A DNA stretch of 64,000 nt from Petaurus breviceps papuanus (lineage: Eukaryota > Chordata > Mammalia > Diprotodontia > Petauridae): positions 9,742,030-9,806,029 of the forward strand of contig JAMXIF010000032.1 in the NCBI GenBank assembly GCA_028583685.1, written 5' to 3'. The translations under genes and the position numbers were made by a program. Each line of letters starts with the position of its first letter. Position 1 is the first letter of the stretch. Shown here one piece after another: positions 44,993-57,500 of the stretch. Under the pieces are notes generated by a model. It saw only the letters and a list, made by a program, of their open reading frames with translations. It had not been told where the DNA came from and made no database searches.

Positions 44993-46074
44993 AGTCATAT
45001 ATCAGGAAATAACTGAAATCATGGTGTCAACTTTTTTTTAAATCCATGTCAGCTTTTTTCATTCTAGTGCTTTAAATATCCAACAGATGACCCAGAAATA
45101 AATGATATTGTTTGTATTTCATTTGAAAGTTGATTTCTTTCAAGAACTTTACATCTAATCTCCAAATGTGGAAAGCATTGTTTGTTGCTGGCGTGTGTTA
45201 AAATATCATTTAGTATGTATCTTCCTTCTAGCAGCTTTTAAGGTATCCCTTAAAGTTCTCCTTTTGAAAACTGACTTGATAAAGGTTGCTCATGGATCTT
45301 ACTGCTAATGTTGGCAGCCATTCTCTATTTACAGCAGAGTATTGGTATTAATGATGAAATTGGAAATAGTACTGCGAATAAGGAGAAACTAAAAAAAATG
45401 AAGGAATTGTGTTTTTAGGTCATTAATCAAATAGGAAAATAATTAAACTGAAAAGAGAAAATGACTTTTTAATCCATGATACAGCAGTAAACATGAGCAA
45501 GGGATTTCACTCTAAGTGATTGTTAGAACATTTTGTAGTTAGTGTGTAGAATGGAAACTTCTAGTTTGAAATAAATTGATTGTTGGATAAAATTATTTCA
45601 GCTAAGGCAAAGAATAGAAGAGGTTCAAAAATTTAATTAAATTTACTTTTAATTCATTCCTACAGAGTTACATTTACCTTTTCAAGAAGGGTATATTAGC
45701 TTCAGATTTGTGTCTTTTCTGAAGTGAAATGTTGCCCCAATTATGAAAAATAAATTACATATTTCCAGGAGATGATAGTGTTATTGGCCATTCTGTACCT
45801 ACAAGAGTATGCAAGGTAAAGACAATCCTAGAACTCTTGACTGTGACGTGGAGTTAAAGAATGTATTACTTAGTGATAAGAACAAGTTTCAGTATTTACA
45901 GTATTCACAGCTTCTTGGTAGCCAACAGTCATCCATGTGATCTCCTAGAAACAGGGAGAAGTGTGATTGAGGAGGAAATAAGAGACTAGCCCTTTAAAAA
46001 AAAACCTTAATACTAACTAGTATCTTTTGTTTGCATATCAGTTTCATTTCTACAGATGTATATATGTATGTATA
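44993..46074. other. AT-rich intronic sequence
   Basis: No recognised repeat or coding signal. Confidence 0.5.
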
Positions 46075-46410
46075 TACACACTCATGCAACTTTCCCTACC
46101 CAGAGAGCCATCCATTAAAAAAAAAGTATTAGAACAACAAAAAGCAGTTCTTGATAGAGTCTCAATGCAAATCAAAGCATACTTTTTTAAAACTTTTATT
46201 TTTCTTGCAAGTTTTTTTTTGGTCTATGTTTTCTCTCACAACGTGACTAATATGGTAATATATTTTGCACGACTACACACGTATAACTTCTGTGAAATTT
46301 CTTGCCTTCTCAAGGAGGTCTAAGGGTGAGAGGGAAGAAAAGAACTTGGAATTCAAAACTTTTAAAAATAATGTTAAAAATTTTACATGTAATTGAAAAA
46401 AAAATTTAAA
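46075..46410 (+). mobile_element. L1 3'UTR, sense
   Basis: 'caaatcaaagcatacttttttaaaac', 'ttctctcacaacgtgactaatatggtaatatattttgcacgac', 'gaacttggaattcaaaacttttaaaaataatg', and the tail 'acatgtaattgaaaaaaaa'. A diverged L1 3'UTR. The 98-codon frame is a by-product. Confidence 0.8.
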
Positions 46411-47016
46411 GCAGTTCTACAAAACAAATCAGTACATCTAAAACATCATACGTAGTGTTTTGCTTTCGTAGACCCCCCACCACCACCTCTAAAAAGAAAG
46501 TGGAGGAGGTATATTTTCCCATCTTTTCTTCAAAACCAAGCTTAGTTATAATGAGTCATTCACAGTGATGATTGTCATTGTCGTCTCCATTTTTATTGCT
46601 GTCATTTTGTCTATTGCTTTTCTGGTTCTGCTGCACTTTGCCTCAGTTGATAAGTCTTCTGGTACTTCTTTGTATTCTTCGTAGTAGTCACGTTTTATGA
46701 TGTAATCATATTCCATTACCGTCATGTTCCTTAGTTATTTAGCCATCGCTCAGTTGATTAATTTGTTTCTAAAGTTATTTGCTAATACAAAAATATTTAA
46801 TATTTGATGTACATGGGACCTTTCTGTCTTGGTCTTCCTTGAGAATGTGCAATTAATGATGAGATCTTTGGGTCAAAGATATGGGCATTTTAAGCCCTTT
46901 TAATTTTAAGTATAATTCCAAATTGCTTTCCAGAATGGTCAAACTGCTTTACTGCTCCGTCAACTGTGCACCAGGATGTAACCCTAACCCTAAATGCCCT
47001 GACTTCCAACACTCAT

Positions 47017-47042
47017 TGTGTGTGTGTGTGTGTGTGTGTGCA
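47017..47042. repeat. (TG)n microsatellite
   Basis: About 12 TG units followed by a looser TATGTG run. Confidence 0.93.
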
Positions 47043-47107
47043 TATGTGTATGTGTGTACACACACCCACATATAGCTTCTCCAACATTGACTCTTGGTAT
47101 ATTTCAT

Positions 47108-47352
47108 CAGAGGCAACTAGATGTGTAGTGGGTAGAGGGCTGAACTGAGAGTGAGGAAGATCTGAATTCAAATCCACCCTCAGATACTTAGTATAAACCC
47201 CGGGCAGGTAACTTAACTTATGCTGCCCTGGTTTCCTTTTCTGTAATATGGGTATAAATAATAACTGAAAGGTATATCCCAGGGTGGTTGTGAGGATGAA
47301 ATGAGAAACATTTACCTGTATAGTAAGCACTGTATAAATGCTAGCTAGTATC
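47108..47352 (+). mobile_element. MIR/CORE SINE, sense, inside L1
   Basis: 'aggcaactagatgtgtagtgggtagagggc', 'tctgaattcaaatccaccctcag', 'gtttccttttctgtaatatgggtataaata', 'ggttgtgaggatgaaatgag', 'gtaagcactgtataaatgctagct'. Complete from the tRNA-like head to the 3' end. Confidence 0.87.
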
Positions 47353-47523
47353 ATCATTGTCATTTCCAGTTTAGTGACTATGAGATTGAATTTCAGGCTT
47401 GATGTGTATTAGGCAGCTAGGTGGCATTGTGGATAAAGCATGAGACTTGGAGTTATGATATTTGAATCCTCCCTCCAATACTTACTGGCTATGTGACCCT
47501 GGGCAAACCACTCAGTTTTAGTT

Positions 47524-47812
47524 TTTTTTTTATCAGATCTTAGTTTATTAATTTATTTTTAGTTCTCAACATTCATTTCCACAAGATTTTGAGTTACAAT
47601 TTTTTCTCCCCGTCTTTCCTCTACCCCCACCCCCAAATAGCAAGCCCACTCAATACCCCTTCCCCCAATCCATTCTCCCCTATATCCTCCCCCATCGCCC
47701 CCCTAACTTTGTAGCAAGGCAAGATGGACCTCTGTACCTTTATTTCCCAGTTGCATGTAAAAAGCAATTTTTTTAACAGTTGTTTTTAAAACTTTGAGTT
47801 CCAGATTTAGTT
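47524..47812 (-). mobile_element. L1 3'-end piece inside a SINE, antisense
   Basis: 'tttagttctcaacattcatttccacaagattttgagttacaattttttctcc' is the reverse-complemented L1 3' terminus, followed by a C-rich 3'UTR. Near its right end 'ttgtttttaaaactttgagttccaga' repeats the terminus, so two partial 3'UTR copies or a rearrangement are present. Flanked by 'agttttagttt' at both sides. Confidence 0.78.
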
Positions 47813-47904
47813 TTAGTTTCTTATGTAAAATGGGAATATCACCCTATTTCCTTGGGTTGTTGTGAGGATCAAATGAGATAGCATATAAAACACCTTGCAA
47901 ATCT

Positions 47905-48071
47905 GTCTGTTTTTTTGTTTGTTTTTGCTTTTTGGAGGGGGGAAGGCAGGGCAATGGGGGTTAAGTGACTTGCCCAAGGTCACACAGCTAGTAAGTGTTA
48001 AGTGTCTGAGATTTGAACTCAGGTCCTCCTGAATCTAAGACCTGTGCTCTGTTCACTGTGCCACCTAGCCG
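47905..48071 (-). mobile_element. tRNA-SINE inside a SINE, antisense, perfect duplication
   Basis: 'ggggttaagtgacttgcccaaggtcacacagctagtaag', 'gatttgaactcaggtcctcctga', ending 'gccacctagccg'. Flanked by perfect 12-bp copies of CCTTGCAAATCT (47893-47904 and 48072-48083). Confidence 0.94.
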
Positions 48072-48470
48072 CCTTGCAAATCTTTAAGTGCTACATAAAT
48101 GCTAGCTATTATTTTTATCATTAGTTGGATTTAGTTTTCATATGATTGTCAAAAGTTTGCCATTTTCCTTTTGAGAATGATTTGTTCATATCCTTTGACT
48201 ATCTATTGGAGAGTGGCTCTTTGTCTTATGTATTTGTACTTGTTCCCTATACATCTTCACTATTGGACCCTTTTTAGAAAAATTTGATGCAAAGATTTCC
48301 CCCCAATTTGCAGCTTCCCTTCTTGTTTTAGTTTTATTGATTTAGTTCATGCAAAATCTTTTCAATTTTGTGTAACTGAAGTATGGTTCTAGGCTCTGTT
48401 TTCTCTTCTTTGATTGCCTCTAGGCCTTTTTAAATCAAATATTCTTCCCTAGCCATAGCTGTGAAAGCTC

Positions 48471-49334
48471 TTTGTAAAATGCAATAACAAGTCCTGAATG
48501 AATTATTGCCGGGAAAACTAAAGTAAAGAGAAAGGAGTCAGTTTGTGTTTGGGGATTAGAAGAGTCATTAAAATAGTCTGAAGACTTATTTGAGGTACAT
48601 AGCAATTGACTTAAAAACTAAGATGAAGCCATGGTTCTGTGGGGGGTCCAGGGGAGAGGAAGATTGAAACTGAATAGGTGAGATAGAAAAGATCTTGATT
48701 GTATGGCAGTTCCTAGAGAGGGTAGTGTTAGGTAGACTATGGATGCTTGGGTGTCAGAACACAGATGAGTATCTAAGGAGAAACAAAGAAAAACTTTGAC
48801 CATTTCATAACTTTTTGTGGGGACTTTATGAGCTTTGGTGACTGACACTTTCTCCCAGAAGTAATGATTAACTGTAGATGTGAAAGCACAGCCTGATAAG
48901 GACCTCTCAGTTCCATCTTTCCACCACTTCCCCTCTCTTCTTGGGTTTCATTTGGTTAATGAACAAGCTTAGTCATCAGCCGTATCAGTTCTTTTCTCAA
49001 ATGTAAGCCACTTGAAAGCATCCATATAGTCACCTAAGGCTTAAATATTTCAACAAAGCAGTCATCCGTTTTTTATTTACACATAAGCCCACTTCTAGGT
49101 CTTGGGGTTCTTGTTAAATTACAGTGATACTTTTCTCCTGCATATGTAGCGATAGAAAGGGAAATGAAGAAGGTAGAAAATAGTTCTGGTTTTCCTCGCT
49201 TGGTAAAGTGGGTTGAAGGGACTTGCACAGTGTCTCGTATGTAGGTGCTGACATGCGGAACTAAATTAAGATCTGTTTTGGAAAAAGGATGCATAAATTG
49301 AATTTTTGTACGTTTCATCTTTTTAGCTCTATCA
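48471..49334. other. Intronic sequence, no clear element
   Basis: 48500-48850 has a faint antisense L2 flavour ('agattgaaactgaataggtgagatag') but no firm match. The antisense frames here have no domains. Confidence 0.45.
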
Positions 49335-49349
49335 GAGAACTTGAAACTT

Positions 49350-49514
49350 TTTAATGCTTTTTTAGAAGGGGGAAGATAGGGCAATTGAGGTTAAGTGACT
49401 TGCCAAAGGTAACACAGCTGGTTTTTGTGTTAAGTGTCTGAGGTCTGATTTGAACTCAGGTCCTCCTGACTCTGGTGTCTGTGCTCTATTTACTGCACCA
49501 CCTAGCCATCCCCT
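49350..49514 (-). mobile_element. tRNA-SINE, antisense, with duplication
   Basis: 'gggcaattgaggttaagtgacttgcc', 'gatttgaactcaggtcctcctgac', 'gcaccacctagccatccc'. Flanks GAGAACTTGAAACTT (49335-49349) and GAGAACTTCAAACTT (49515-49529), one mismatch. Confidence 0.92.
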
Positions 49515-49529
49515 GAGAACTTCAAACTT

Positions 49530-50449
49530 AAAGGAATCCAGTGATGTATCATTTTCTCAAGTGAATATCATCATCTCATTTTTCTTTTTGGTAAGGTTAA
49601 TCTTTTTATAGGCTATTCTCATAAAAGTTATTGATAATGAGATTCATCTTTGGTAGTAAGTACCACTTAGTGGCCATCTGTCCAAGTTAATTAAGCCATA
49701 ATTACCTTTCTGATCCATCTTGTTGTAAATAGTTTTCTGAATGATTAGCAACATCTGAGAATTCTCTTAGATTCAAAGAATCATTCTATGACATCCTAAT
49801 AATTTACACAAACAGAACAAAAAGATACTATAATTTAGTCTTACCCTTGGTGAACTTAATGTTCCAGTCCTTTTCAGCTATTTTCCAGGATCTGTATGAC
49901 TTAAAATGTTTAAATGATCACTTTTAACTAAGTTTGTACTGTTAGCACATTAATCTTTCTCTCATAAAGTTTAAAGAATGTTAAGATTTTTCAGGTCTTT
50001 CATAGCTGTTAGTCAAGTTTGTTAAACCAGTTAAATATTTTATCGCAGCTGTAAATGAGTTTTGTTGGACTTTGTAGTGAGTTGTGTATCTTAAAACTCA
50101 GATTGCATACCTATTTATACAAGTTTCAGTGTTTTTATACCTTCCCCCTAAATTCCCATAGTCCTGTATTCTAAACTTTATTCCTAATTCCACAAATGTC
50201 CATTCATCCTTATTATAAAATTACTTATTCCCTTTTTTCTCTTTACCACAATATTTCATCATTTATGACTGATCTACAGACTTATTTTGTCTTTGTTTAT
50301 GGTTTTGGAGAATTTCTTAATAGAGTACTTTCCTACGTATCTAAGCAAAATAGCTAAATAGCATTAGGATAGAGACTGCATCTGTGCTCTCTGGTTTCTC
50401 CCTATGAGAAACTAACTCTGTGGATGCATATTAGTGTCTTCTCTGCAGT
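49530..50449. other. AT-rich intronic sequence
   Basis: No recognised repeat or coding signal. Confidence 0.5.
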
Positions 50450-50572
50450 CTAACCTTAGGTGGTTACCTAGAGTGCTGAGCAGTTAAGTTACCTACCCAG
50501 GGTAGGTAATGTGTCATGTGTCAGAGGCGGAACTGGGACCAAGTTGCTCCCAGTTCCAAAGCCATCTTTTGT
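50450..50572 (-). mobile_element. CORE-SINE fragment, antisense
   Basis: 'tctgcagtctaaccttaggtgg', 'gagcagttaagttacctacccaggg', 'gtgtcagaggcggaactggg'. Same family as 4925-5110, opposite orientation. Confidence 0.6.
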
Positions 50573-51334
50573 GAATTGCTTAGGACAAACTAATTAATGT
50601 AATTTATTGACTTCGGCTATGATACCTCATGCCAAATAATTGGAATGAAAAGGTAATGTAGAGTACTGGTTAATTAATTTCCTGGGAGAGAGTACACAAT
50701 GATGACAACAAAAATCATTGAAATTTTGAATTAATGTGCATGGTACCTCTGTACTAGTGGTGATGCATTTAAACACAGTTTTCTATAATAACATCCTGAG
50801 CCTGAGCAGTACATGCAAGAATGAATGTTTAGAAAGTGATGACATCAGTTAAAAGAAATGAATTAAACCAAGTTGAATTAATGGCTTCAGTAATTATAAT
50901 TTTAATTTGAAATTTATAATTTTTTAAAATATGGGTGTAGCACATCTGTTTAGATAATTTCCATTTCTGTCTTTACCCTTGTGTAAGATTTTGTTAAATT
51001 AGATTCACATACAGAATCTTATTATTTCATTTAAACTCCTTTGAGCTGTGGTAATATGTAAGACCTACCTACAGTATTGTGAAATGAACCGAGAATATCT
51101 TTATGTAACATCTTAATTAGGGCTTATATTCAACCCATTCATCTTCTGATATTGAAACCTTTGATGGGTATTTCTCTCAGCTATTCCAGGTATAAAATAC
51201 CAACACCATTCATTTGCCCGATTTTGTGCAATTTATATTGAGTCCTAATGTTTACAATTTTGGGCGTGTAACTAAAACTAAGTCACTATATCCTAAGCTA
51301 GTCTCCACACTTTGTGGTGTGTTTGGTAACACTG
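50573..51334. other. AT-rich intronic sequence
   Basis: No recognised repeat or coding signal. Confidence 0.5.
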
Positions 51335-51344
51335 AGAAATAATC

Positions 51345-51534
51345 AGGGCGGCTAGGTGGCACAGTGAATAGTGCACCGACCCTGGAATCAGGAGGGCCTG
51401 AGTTCAAATCTGCCCTCAGACACTTAACACTTACTAGCTGTGTGACCTTGGGTAAGTCACTTAACCCCAATTTCCCTGCCTTCCCCCTCCAAAAGCAAAA
51501 TGAATGAATAAATAAATCTTTAAAGAAAACATTT
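51345..51534 (+). mobile_element. tRNA-SINE, sense, perfect duplication
   Basis: 'agggcggctaggtggcacagtg' (complete 5' end), 'gagttcaaatctgccctcagacacttaacacttactagctgtgtgacc', 'cacttaaccccaatttccctgcc', then an AATG/AATA tail. Flanked by AGAAATAATC (51335-51344 and 51535-51544). Best preserved sense copy in the window. Confidence 0.95.
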
Positions 51535-51544
51535 AGAAATAATC

Positions 51545-52704
51545 TTTCTCCAAATTTGTTTCCTTGCCTCCAGATGCAAATTTTGTACAGTAAATATTAT
51601 AAAAGAAAATTCCCTCTTTGCTCTTTGATGCAGATACTGAGTTCAGCTCTCATCATTCTCCTTTGTCTGCTGCATTATAAGAATGTGTTTTATATTAGTA
51701 TACACCTCTTTAACAAAATTCTGCTATTGTGAAAAAGTTTGAATAACCTTTGGAGTTCTTTGGAATGAGAATTTACCTGTATTTTTGCTGTGCAATCACT
51801 GTTTTCTTGTAAATGTTCTTAGGTTGGGTAATGGATTCTGTCTTTCCAATTAGTTTTTTTCTCATGGAAAGGCAAATACTGTGTCATATGCTACCCGCAT
51901 ATGCCCCATAGGATCTACAGTAGTGTGTGAATTATTTGGGCCAAAATAATTTATTGACTTAATAAATCTGGCAACCATTTATTTTTTAAAAAATCTTTTA
52001 ATTTAAAATGTCTTCTTTTTATTGAATTCACATGTCTTACTTGATTAGGCATTCAGGATACAAGATTTTGTTATGTATTTCATTCTTCATTGCAAAATCA
52101 ACATTTATCACATTGGATCTTAAATGTTAACAAACATTGATTAAGTTTTTCCAAGTCAGGGCTTGATTCGTGGATTTTCGGTGGATTTCATGGCATTTGA
52201 AACCAAGGTCATTAAATGTGTGCCTCTATCACTTAGATAAAGATTTTTTAAACAGCCTTTTGTGATGTGTAGCACAACACAGTACTGTGTTGCAGTATCC
52301 ATCTCTATTTGGGTATTTCTGTAATACTAGAATAATTCTTCAGAGTATATCAAATATACTTATCCAAGTTCATCATTTCCTCAATTAGGACATGGCTTTA
52401 AGGCCCACTGTAAGTAAAACAAAAAGTTCCCAAAATATTTTTTGGTTGGACGTTTTACAGTCTGATTAATATGCTCAGGGCTTCTAGACTTAACTGGATT
52501 ACTTCTGTCAAAAGTTTTGATTTATCTTTGAATGAAAAAGTGAGTTTTTTATTATCTTTTTCCAGTCTTCCTTATGCCAATCTTGACATCTTTTCCAGGA
52601 CAAACTTTTTTTTTTTTTTAAGCAATGATTAATAGCATATTTTACTGGTTTTCTCAGCCTTCCATTGTCAAGAAGCTTATACTGTATTTTAGAAGAATCA
52701 ATCA
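51545..52704. other. AT-rich intronic sequence
   Basis: No recognised repeat or coding signal. Confidence 0.5.
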
Positions 52705-52948
52705 GTGAGCATTTAGGTGATACAGTGGATAGAATATTGGGCCTAGAGTCAGGAAGCCTCCTTTTCTTGAATTCAAATTTGACTTTAGACACTTACTGGC
52801 TGTGTGATTCCGGGTAAGTCATTTAACCTCAGTTTCCTCATCTGGAGGAAATGAATTGGAGATGAACTGGAGAAGAAAATAGCAAACCAGAAAACCCTAA
52901 ATGGGGTCACGAAGAGTTGAACACAACTGAAAAATGACTGAACACCAA
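52705..52948 (+). mobile_element. MAR1-type SINE, sense
   Basis: 'tttaggtgatacagtggatagaatattgggcctagagtcaggaag', 'tgggtcctcat'-like middle, 'aaccctaaatggggtcacgaagagttgaacacaac', 'gaaaaatgactgaac'. Full length, with a short insertion in the B-box area. Confidence 0.9.
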
Positions 52949-53319
52949 AAAGAATAAATAACCTTGCTTATTTTCTGAGGATTAATCATCAGCAGTAGTT
53001 TGCCAACTTTTTGATGTTACCTTTCATTTTTCTGCTTGCTTTCAAACTTAGTCCTTGGGTGTGACTGTCTCTGTCTCACTGTGGGCTTAAAAGATCTATC
53101 TGCTGCAATATCTCTAACAGTCATTCTCTTTAAGACCTATAACTTAGGCACATTTCCTTGGAGTGATATCCATTCTTAGAAACCACAGAATTTGGAATAC
53201 AACCTATTAGAGCAATGAATTACCTGTATAGAGCATTGAAACCAGCTTATTCTGTTTTATCTGCTCAGATTAGTCTAATCAACAGAAGAATACACAGAAT
53301 AAAATTATATTCTGTGTCC
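52949..53319. other. Intronic sequence, no clear element
   Basis: No recognised repeat or coding signal. Confidence 0.5.
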
Positions 53320-53395
53320 CAAATAATTCATGCACCACTTTGATAGTACAGTGTTCTGCATCTTATAGGTACTTGATAAATACTTAATAACTATA
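53320..53395 (+). mobile_element. L2 3' end, sense
   Basis: 'acagtgttctgcatcttataggtacttgataaatacttaa' resembles the L2 terminus. Short and diverged. Confidence 0.5.
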
Positions 53396-54484
53396 TAATT
53401 AGGTGAATTATATTTATATATAAATTGAATATAATTAATTTATACAAATATAGATTGTCCCAAGGGATGTTTAGGTTATCTTCTCCTTCCCCTCCTCCAC
53501 CCTCCTATAAAAAATCTACCATTAGTTTTACCTGAAAATATTTTTCAAAGTAGCATTTTAATTCATATTGTCAATTCTTCTGCTGAATGACTTAGGTAGT
53601 AAGCTATAGAGTGATAAATTTGGTGGCAATGGTGACATTCTGATATTCTCCAGTGTTACTTGTAATTAATTTCCCAACTACTCTTAAACTTTTAAAGTCA
53701 TTCAGTCTTTGTTCCCTTGTGATTTATTTTGTAAATAGTTTACCTGTCATTAAATACAAGTAAAGAAATTTATGAGGAGTTTCTTTCTATGGAAAATGAG
53801 GCTGTTCCTGAAAATGAATTCTTCCTTTTTCCTCCAGTAACATTTTTTCATTTAGGTGGTTTTAAAGTTTCTGTTCACAGTATGTTTGTTTTTTGGTGTT
53901 TTTTTTTTTTTTTTTTTGCTAAATATTATTAACTTGAAAAGTAATTCCCTACTGAGTAAATTAAGTTTTACTTTTATTAGCAAAAACCTCCCCACTAAAA
54001 CAAAGTATTTTAATTCAGGTATTTAACTGTTTAGCACATTTATAAGAAAAATTTAATTTGGTAATAAGTTAATGATATATGTTTTACTGCATAATTACAA
54101 ATCTAGTTAGTTACAAACCTAATTAGTCATAAACCAGAATTATCCTATCAGAAAGAAAGAATACAGTGAAAATCTGAAAAATACATTGTTTTATCAACAT
54201 ATTTATTGAAAAGTTATATCCACTATTAGGCTGGCTTGTTGGTGATGAATTCTTTGATCATTGAAAACCCTTAAAATAAAGAAAAATATAAAAACTGTAG
54301 CCTCAGTCCTATGTAGTCCCTTTCTGGGCGCGTAGCAGTAGTTTTAGAATAGTGGAAAAGGAGGAAGAATTTGTTAAGGATCACAGTGTTTAGACCATAA
54401 TAAACATTAACTTAACTGCTGGTTTTCTAAATATTAGATCCTTTTCCAGTGAGCAGTGAGTGGACATGCTCTTGTAATTGTCAA
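53396..54484. other. AT-rich intronic sequence
   Basis: No recognised repeat or coding signal. There is a long T-run at 53899-53918. Confidence 0.5.
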
Positions 54485-55190
54485 GAAGCTTTAAGTGCCT
54501 GCTCTATGTTAGTTATGTCAGTGCTGTGAGCTAAGGATATAAAGATAGAATGGAAAGGTCCAGTTCTGCCAGATTGTAGAATAATGAAGAGATGTAAACA
54601 CGACCCAGATTGTGAAGGGCCAAACAGAAAAAATTGTGTTTTATCTTACAGGCAGAATGGAGCCACTAGAGCTTCCTGAACAGAAGAATAATAGTTAGAC
54701 TTGGGCTTTAGTATAACTTTGTCAGCTTTGTGAAGAGGAGAGAGGTTAGTGTCAGGGAGCTCAGTTAGGAGGCTGTTGTATTAATCTGCGTTAGAAGTGA
54801 TGAAGGCTTGAATTAGGGCAATGGCCAAGAGAATAGAGAAAGAAACAAACATGAGAGCGTATGGGGAGGTAGAGTTGACATGACGTGGCAATTGATTGGT
54901 TCTGGTGTCTGATCGATAATAAAGCGCCTAGGGTGACTTGGAAGTTATGAAACTGGACGTCTGGGAGCTGGGTGGATGAAGCTGCCCTTGACGATAATAG
55001 AGGATTTTTGAGGAGTAATAGGTTTATGGGGAAAGATACAAAGTTATGTTTTGGCCATACTGAGTTTAATAGTTATCTGGAACTAGAGCTCAGGAGAAAG
55101 GATCGGGCTAGAAATACAGATTTGCATAAAGGTGGTAATTGAACCTATGGGAGCTGAGATCACAGAGAGAGAAGTGTCTCATAGCAGTAT
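54485..55190 (-). mobile_element. L2 LINE, antisense
   Basis: 'agtgcctgctctatgttag', 'gattgtgaagggccaaacag', 'ggcagaatggagccactagagc', 'cagttaggaggctgttgtatta', 'gaactagagctcaggagaaaggatcgggctagaaatacagatttg' keep the reverse-complemented L2 order. Confidence 0.85.
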
Positions 55191-57039
55191 TAACATTCTA
55201 GTTGCTAATAAAAGTGGAAGTCAAAAGAAAATTATAGCTAAAAGAAATGATGTCACACTGGTTCTTCTTAGGCAAATAAAGGCATCAGAAAAAAACATTT
55301 TCTGGGACTTTTCATTCCAGACTTCAGTACTTTTGATAAGTTTAAATCACTAGTTTTGTATGTGAACTGTGGGGCTCTTGAAAGGGGCAAAAAAAGTAAC
55401 TGGTAAAAATCAGGAAGATTCCGATAAAATGTTAAGATAAGATACATTGTTCCAAAGACCAGATTAAAGGACCACCCCTTCCACTGATCACATCTCTTTG
55501 GAGGTATAACAATTGCTGAGGTAATGCTAGATGCAGGGCATTGTGGTCCATCAGCTCATTTGCATCAAGTTTATAAATGGGGAAATTAACTTAGTAATTT
55601 TGTAACATCATAGTTTATCTGTTACTGGAAATACAGCTTTTTCTCCACTCTACTCCTTGACCCTTTACTTAAGGAAAAAATAATCTGGTAGTGGCACCAA
55701 GAATGCAGTAAAAAAATAATTTCTGCTCTTATTTAGCATTCTACAATGTCAATATTAAGACATGCAAAAGAATGTATAGATTTAATGAGAAAATCTCATG
55801 AAATAAAATTAGAAAGTTGTAATTCTTATGATAGTCTTATAAATACTTCTTTCTCTTAATGTACATGTATATCTATATATGTGCATAAATACCTCTCATT
55901 GTGTCTATTTACTTAAATATATGCACATTATAGTTTTGAATTAGGTACATAATGGAAGAAGTGGTTAAATGTTATCTCTGCACAAGGCATAAATTTGGGA
56001 GTTTATATATTTTCTTAGGATTTTTTTCTTTAACCACTATCTACATGTACAAATTTAGGTTTTGACAGATAATATAACCTTACTGATTTGCCATTCCCAG
56101 TGTTTTACAGGGTCATGAGTTGATGAAAAAAAATTTTGTCTGTGTGTTTGAATGATCCAAAAGGAATGTGAATAGAATGTTTACTTAATCTAGTAATGTT
56201 TAAAGGGAGGGGAAATAGTAATTAACTATTTTTAATATAAGGGATATTTATAGTGATTATGATTACTTTTCTTAAGTCTTTGAGAGTTTGCTCTACTATA
56301 GAATACTTATAGTAGTGTAGTAGTATACTAAAGAATCTACCGTAATTTCTATTTCTGGTGACATTTTAAGAAACTATTACTCTATCACAAACCCATCATC
56401 TTCACACACAATTATATGTTATATGGGAGAAACATTGCCAAGTCTTCACTAAATGAATTAGATGCTTTTCAAACCAAGTAGGTTCTTCTTTAAGGAAACT
56501 GAGCATCTACCATCAGATGCTGACTATATGCCTGTATGTTGCCACAAAATTGAGAGCTGAAAATGACAGTGTAGTAAAGTAGCACTGGCCCTAACTGGGT
56601 GGGGATAAATGCCAGTTTAAGAGCCTTCAAAGTCGATGCTACTCTACCAGATTTCTGACTGAAGAAATTGGCTTTACCATTATTGTTAATTAAAGGCAGT
56701 CCTTTTTGAGGGTGGGGCTTGCGTTGTGAAATTTGAAAGGGGTGACTCTTGCAAATGTAGCCCCTGATATTGTGAAACACCCAACTACATCAATAACCTA
56801 ACAGTTCACTCTGGTCTTCTTATAAGTCAAAAAAAGCGTATAGACTCTCAAACGTATTTTTTGTGTTCATTTGGGTTCATATGTAAAAGAGCTGTCTTGA
56901 AAATGTAGACATCAAAATTAGGTATAGACCTAGTAAGGTCAGCTATCTGCTCAGAATATTTCTTTTTTTGCTTCTTTTTTTTTTTGAATGCTCAGAATAT
57001 TTCAATCATCCTATATTGCCTGTTTGTTGAAGTTTATAT
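55191..57039. other. 1.8 kb of mostly single-copy intron
   Basis: No SINE or LINE consensus recognised. 56490-56780 is locally less AT-rich and contains a 96-codon antisense frame without any recognisable domain. Confidence 0.5.
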
Positions 57040-57500
57040 TCCTTTTCCTGGTATTTAAGGTCTTTCACAATCTCACCTAGTTTCTAGCTTTACCTTATGC
57101 CCTTCCCTTTAGTCTGTGCTACAGCTAAACTGAAGTACCCTCATGAATATGACTGGTGCTTTCTCACATTCTCATATATATCTTGAACATTTCTCTCCCT
57201 CACACTCCTGCTATTTCTTATCTGTCTTTTTAAAATTCCATTTCAAATGCCAGCGCCTCCTTGATCCCCTAAATCAAGAATAAATTTCCTTTTATGGATC
57301 TTAAATAGCATGTTTAGGGCTCCTCTCACAATTTAATATATTATTTTGTACTGTAATTATTTGTGTCTCTGTCATATCCTCCTACTAAACTTCAACATAC
57401 ATGTAGGCAGTAACCACTTCTTAATCTAAATGTTTTCTCTCCTCACCTCTGCACAAAATTGGTGAGTAGAAAATATTTGTTGAATTTGAATTATTTTAGG
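57040..57500 (+). mobile_element. L2 LINE 3' part, sense
   Basis: 'tatttaaggtctttcacaatctcacctag', 'gcccttccctttagtctgtgctacagc', 'aattccatttcaaatgccagcgcctcc', 'tgagtagaaaatatttgttgaatttgaa'. An old, diverged L2. Confidence 0.72.

Larger units (their letters stand above)
47411..48118 (+). mobile_element. MIR/CORE SINE broken by an L1 piece and a tRNA-SINE
   Basis: SINE parts are 47411-47523 ('aggcagctaggtggcattgtgg ... gtgaccctgggcaaaccactcag'), 47813-47904 ('ttagtttcttatgtaaaatgggaatatcacc ... ggttgttgtgaggatcaaatgag') and 48072-48118 ('ctttaagtgctacataaatgctagctatta'). Put in order they make one complete MIR-type SINE, so both intervening blocks came later. Confidence 0.88.
46430..48470 (-). 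mobile_element. Old L1, antisense, split by two SINEs
   Basis: L1 segments are 46430-47107, 47353-47410 and 48119-48470. Order along the minus-strand consensus is kept: 'ttttctggttctgctgcac', 'ccagaatggtcaaactgc', 'ctccaacattgactcttgg', then after the SINEs 'ttttcatatgattgtcaaaag', 'gatttgttcatatcctttgactatctattgg', 'cttgttttagttttattgatttag'. A TG microsatellite (47017-47042) grew inside it. Confidence 0.75.

Noticed and set aside
46979-46994. Telomere-like TAACCCTAACCCTAAA
   Set aside because: Barely two units, embedded in an antisense L1 remnant. No array and no chromosome end.
52508-52792. 94-codon Lys-rich antisense frame
   Set aside because: It overlaps a poly-T run and the start of a SINE. 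No domain.
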